Shown here in pieces: positions 62,432 through 64,000 of a stretch of DNA of 64,000 bases. How positions within the stretch are numbered: position 1 is the first letter of the stretch; each line of letters begins with the position of its first letter. The translations under genes and the position numbers were made by a program. Origin of the DNA: Hyperoodon ampullatus (taxonomy: Eukaryota; Chordata; Mammalia; Artiodactyla; Ziphiidae); contig CATKHW010000013.1 in assembly GCA_949752795.1 (NCBI GenBank), forward strand, positions 620,001 through 684,000, in the 5' to 3' direction. Below the pieces are notes generated by a model. It did not search any database, was not told the origin of the DNA, and was given only the letters and a program-made list of their open reading frames with translations.

Positions 62432-64000
62432 TTGGGAAAACTGAAAATGAATAAGACAGAGCCACCCCAAAATTTAGGGCTGCACTGCATACAAGGACCT
62501 CAACTTGGATACACCTTAAGTATCCCAGAAAATATAAACATGGTTCAAAAAATTGTGGTACTTACGTACGATGGAATATCCCTCAGCCATGAAATCAATG
62601 TCATAAGACCAGTAGCAGCAAAATGGGTGGATTCAGGTACGATGATTCCTAGTGAAATAAGTCACACAGAAAAAGAAACATATCATAAGATATCACTTAT
62701 GAAGATCCTGTAAACATGGCTACACTTGAACTGAGTTAGGAAAGAGAACAGTGTCTGACATTTAGAAAACACTCTTATACCTGCTTAAGGGGGAAGGAGA
62801 GGTGGGGTGATGCATAAAACCAGAGTTTGATATAAGCACATGTACCGTTCCAAAAACCAACTATGGAATAGACAAGACCTACACCGTCCTCAGCGAAAGG
62901 GACTCAAAACCCCATATTTCCCGCAGAGGAAAGTATCTGACTAGTAAGAATCTTAAAACCTATGTATTGATATGTCTCCGTAAGGGAATCAAGTGTGTCT
63001 AGACTGGCATAAACATGGCAGCGAGAATCAGCTCAAACCCACTATAAAAAGGAATTTCAAAAACAAAACAAAACAACTGGGAAATTCTTTACAATTCCTT
63101 CAGGGTCTCTGATGAAAGCTGGAATGACCCTATCTACAACGACAGCTGGATGTGGCATAAGGAGGGACACTTGGGACTGAGACGATTGTTGAGATTGGGT
63201 GAGCAAATGCAGACCCTTTAAAGCAATAATGCATGGCACCCATTCCATGGGTCCGAACTCTCCAGGTTGAAGGGAATATTACTACAGCTATAACATGTGC
63301 GGGAAACCTAGAGAACGGACACACAGTGAATACGAAAGGTTTCTAAAACTCAACGAATAGTCCCTCTCCTGTTGCTCCGATTTGACTTTCCAACTGCTTT
63401 ACTATCAACTTCCCAAATTGGAGAGACTGCCCCTTTAAGCTCCTGGTTCGTACAGGTTGCCAATTTGGCAGAGGATGAAAGGGAAGAGGGAGAACCAATG
63501 AGAGAGTAGCTGTTAGGTATTTGGATGGGCACATATCACTCTAACTTCCCGGCAGGAAGAAGAATTAACCAAAGTCTCAGCCCCCCACTGGGAACGAGCA
63601 TATGTCCTGAACCAAAATGTTGGACTTGCAGTCAGCTCACAAAAAAACGAGTTGAAAAATGGAGCTCAGAGGTACAGCAATTCACAAACTGGCCGAGTAA
63701 TAAAGGACAACTATCGTCCAAAAATCTTTTGAGGGAAGGCAACGAGGCGGACTTGAAAGCGAGGCAGAATAGCAGGAAACAGATTTCAAGAGGTACGTTG
63801 GAATCGCCTTTAAAGCACAGGAAGAGGGGCACAACTTCGACAATGATGCACTTGGCTAAAAAGGGCGTATGCATTTTCTCCTTAATATATTCAGGAGAAA
63901 ACGCATACGCCCTTTTTGGCCAAGCAAGCAAGCGGGCAATGCAAATCTGCACTACAAAGAAGTATCACTTCCCACCGGTCAAAAGGGATATCCACAAAAT
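62432..64000 (+). repeat. Monomer U36 (partial, right edge), P type
   Basis: P-type unit cut by the window end about 170 bases before the next anchor, so the array continues beyond. Palindrome 63851-63924 has three mismatches as in U16. Confidence 0.93.

Larger units (their letters stand above)
1..64000 (+). repeat. Tandem satellite array, ~1,739-bp monomer (probable common cetacean satellite)
   Basis: The whole window is one head-to-tail array. The anchor motif ttgggaaaactg (ctttgggaaaactg in some units) recurs at 1578, 3316, 5054, 6792, 8530 and so on to 62432, every 1,737-1,740 bases, 36 times, always on the + strand. Monomers differ from each other by scattered substitutions and one-base indels. 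Each carries an L1 3' end, a 74-bp palindrome and an unassigned segment. Established knowledge (recalled, not searched): cetaceans carry an abundant heterochromatic satellite of about 1.75 kb whose basic unit is L1-derived. The assignment to this family is inference from unit length and L1 content; the tandem structure is seen directly. Confidence 0.95.
53905..64000 (+). repeat. Nested three-monomer duplication (5,217 bp offset), second occurrence
   Basis: The first copy is about 53.91-59.12 kb. The second runs from 59.12 kb to the window end and keeps the O tail, P and the repeating order, so it is more complete than the one at 46.95-49.52 kb. Confidence 0.85.

Noticed and set aside
1..64000. 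CRISPR array or other bacterial repeat system
   Set aside because: The repeat unit is 1.74 kb without spacers, and L1 homology shows a mammalian origin.
1..64000. tRNA, rRNA, telomere repeat or inverted monomers
   Set aside because: Scanning found no cloverleaf-like or rRNA-like segments, no ttaggg runs, and every anchor and palindrome in the same orientation and register.

Overview
The window is one uninterrupted head-to-tail tandem array of a satellite monomer of about 1,739 bp. There are 35 complete monomers (1,737-1,740 bp each, counted from a fixed anchor, the ttgggaaaactg motif) and a partial one at each end. All lie in the same orientation. I see no unique sequence, no host gene, no RNA gene and no foreign insertion in the 64 kb. 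Every open reading frame recurs with the monomer period and is either a worn-down retrotransposon frame or a shadow.

The monomer has a clear internal structure (reference copy 1028-2764). About 1.2 kb is the 3' end of a mammalian LINE-1, on the + strand: a decayed ORF2 C-terminal region, then a 3' UTR of the kind carried by cetartiodactyl L1 elements, then an A-rich tail. A 74-bp palindrome with no spacer sits inside the ORF2-derived part. The remaining roughly 540 bp, between the A-rich tail and the next ORF2 piece, I could not assign.

Organism: mammal, most likely a whale. From memory of the literature, the 'common cetacean satellite' has a unit near 1.74-1.76 kb in baleen whales and some toothed whales (about 1.58 kb in dolphins and relatives), and Kapitonov, Holmquist and Jurka (1998) reported L1 as its basic unit. 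Length and content fit this; I could not run a database search.

Layout: U0-U7 (1 to about 13 kb) are individually diverged monomers. U8-U11 (about 13-19.9 kb) are a tandemly doubled two-monomer unit, copied again at about 32.6-36.6 kb. A block of about 8.6 kb at 21.0-29.6 kb recurs at 38.4-46.95 kb. From about 37.35 kb the array is a seven-monomer, 12.17-kb higher-order repeat present twice (about 37.35-49.52 and 49.52-61.69 kb). Nested in it is a three-monomer, 5,217-bp duplication marked by a hybrid monomer (U27, U34). Diagnostic single-base variants allow the order of these duplications to be inferred. The array is a record of unequal exchange and homogenisation, which is probably its main interest; I see no new gene system.
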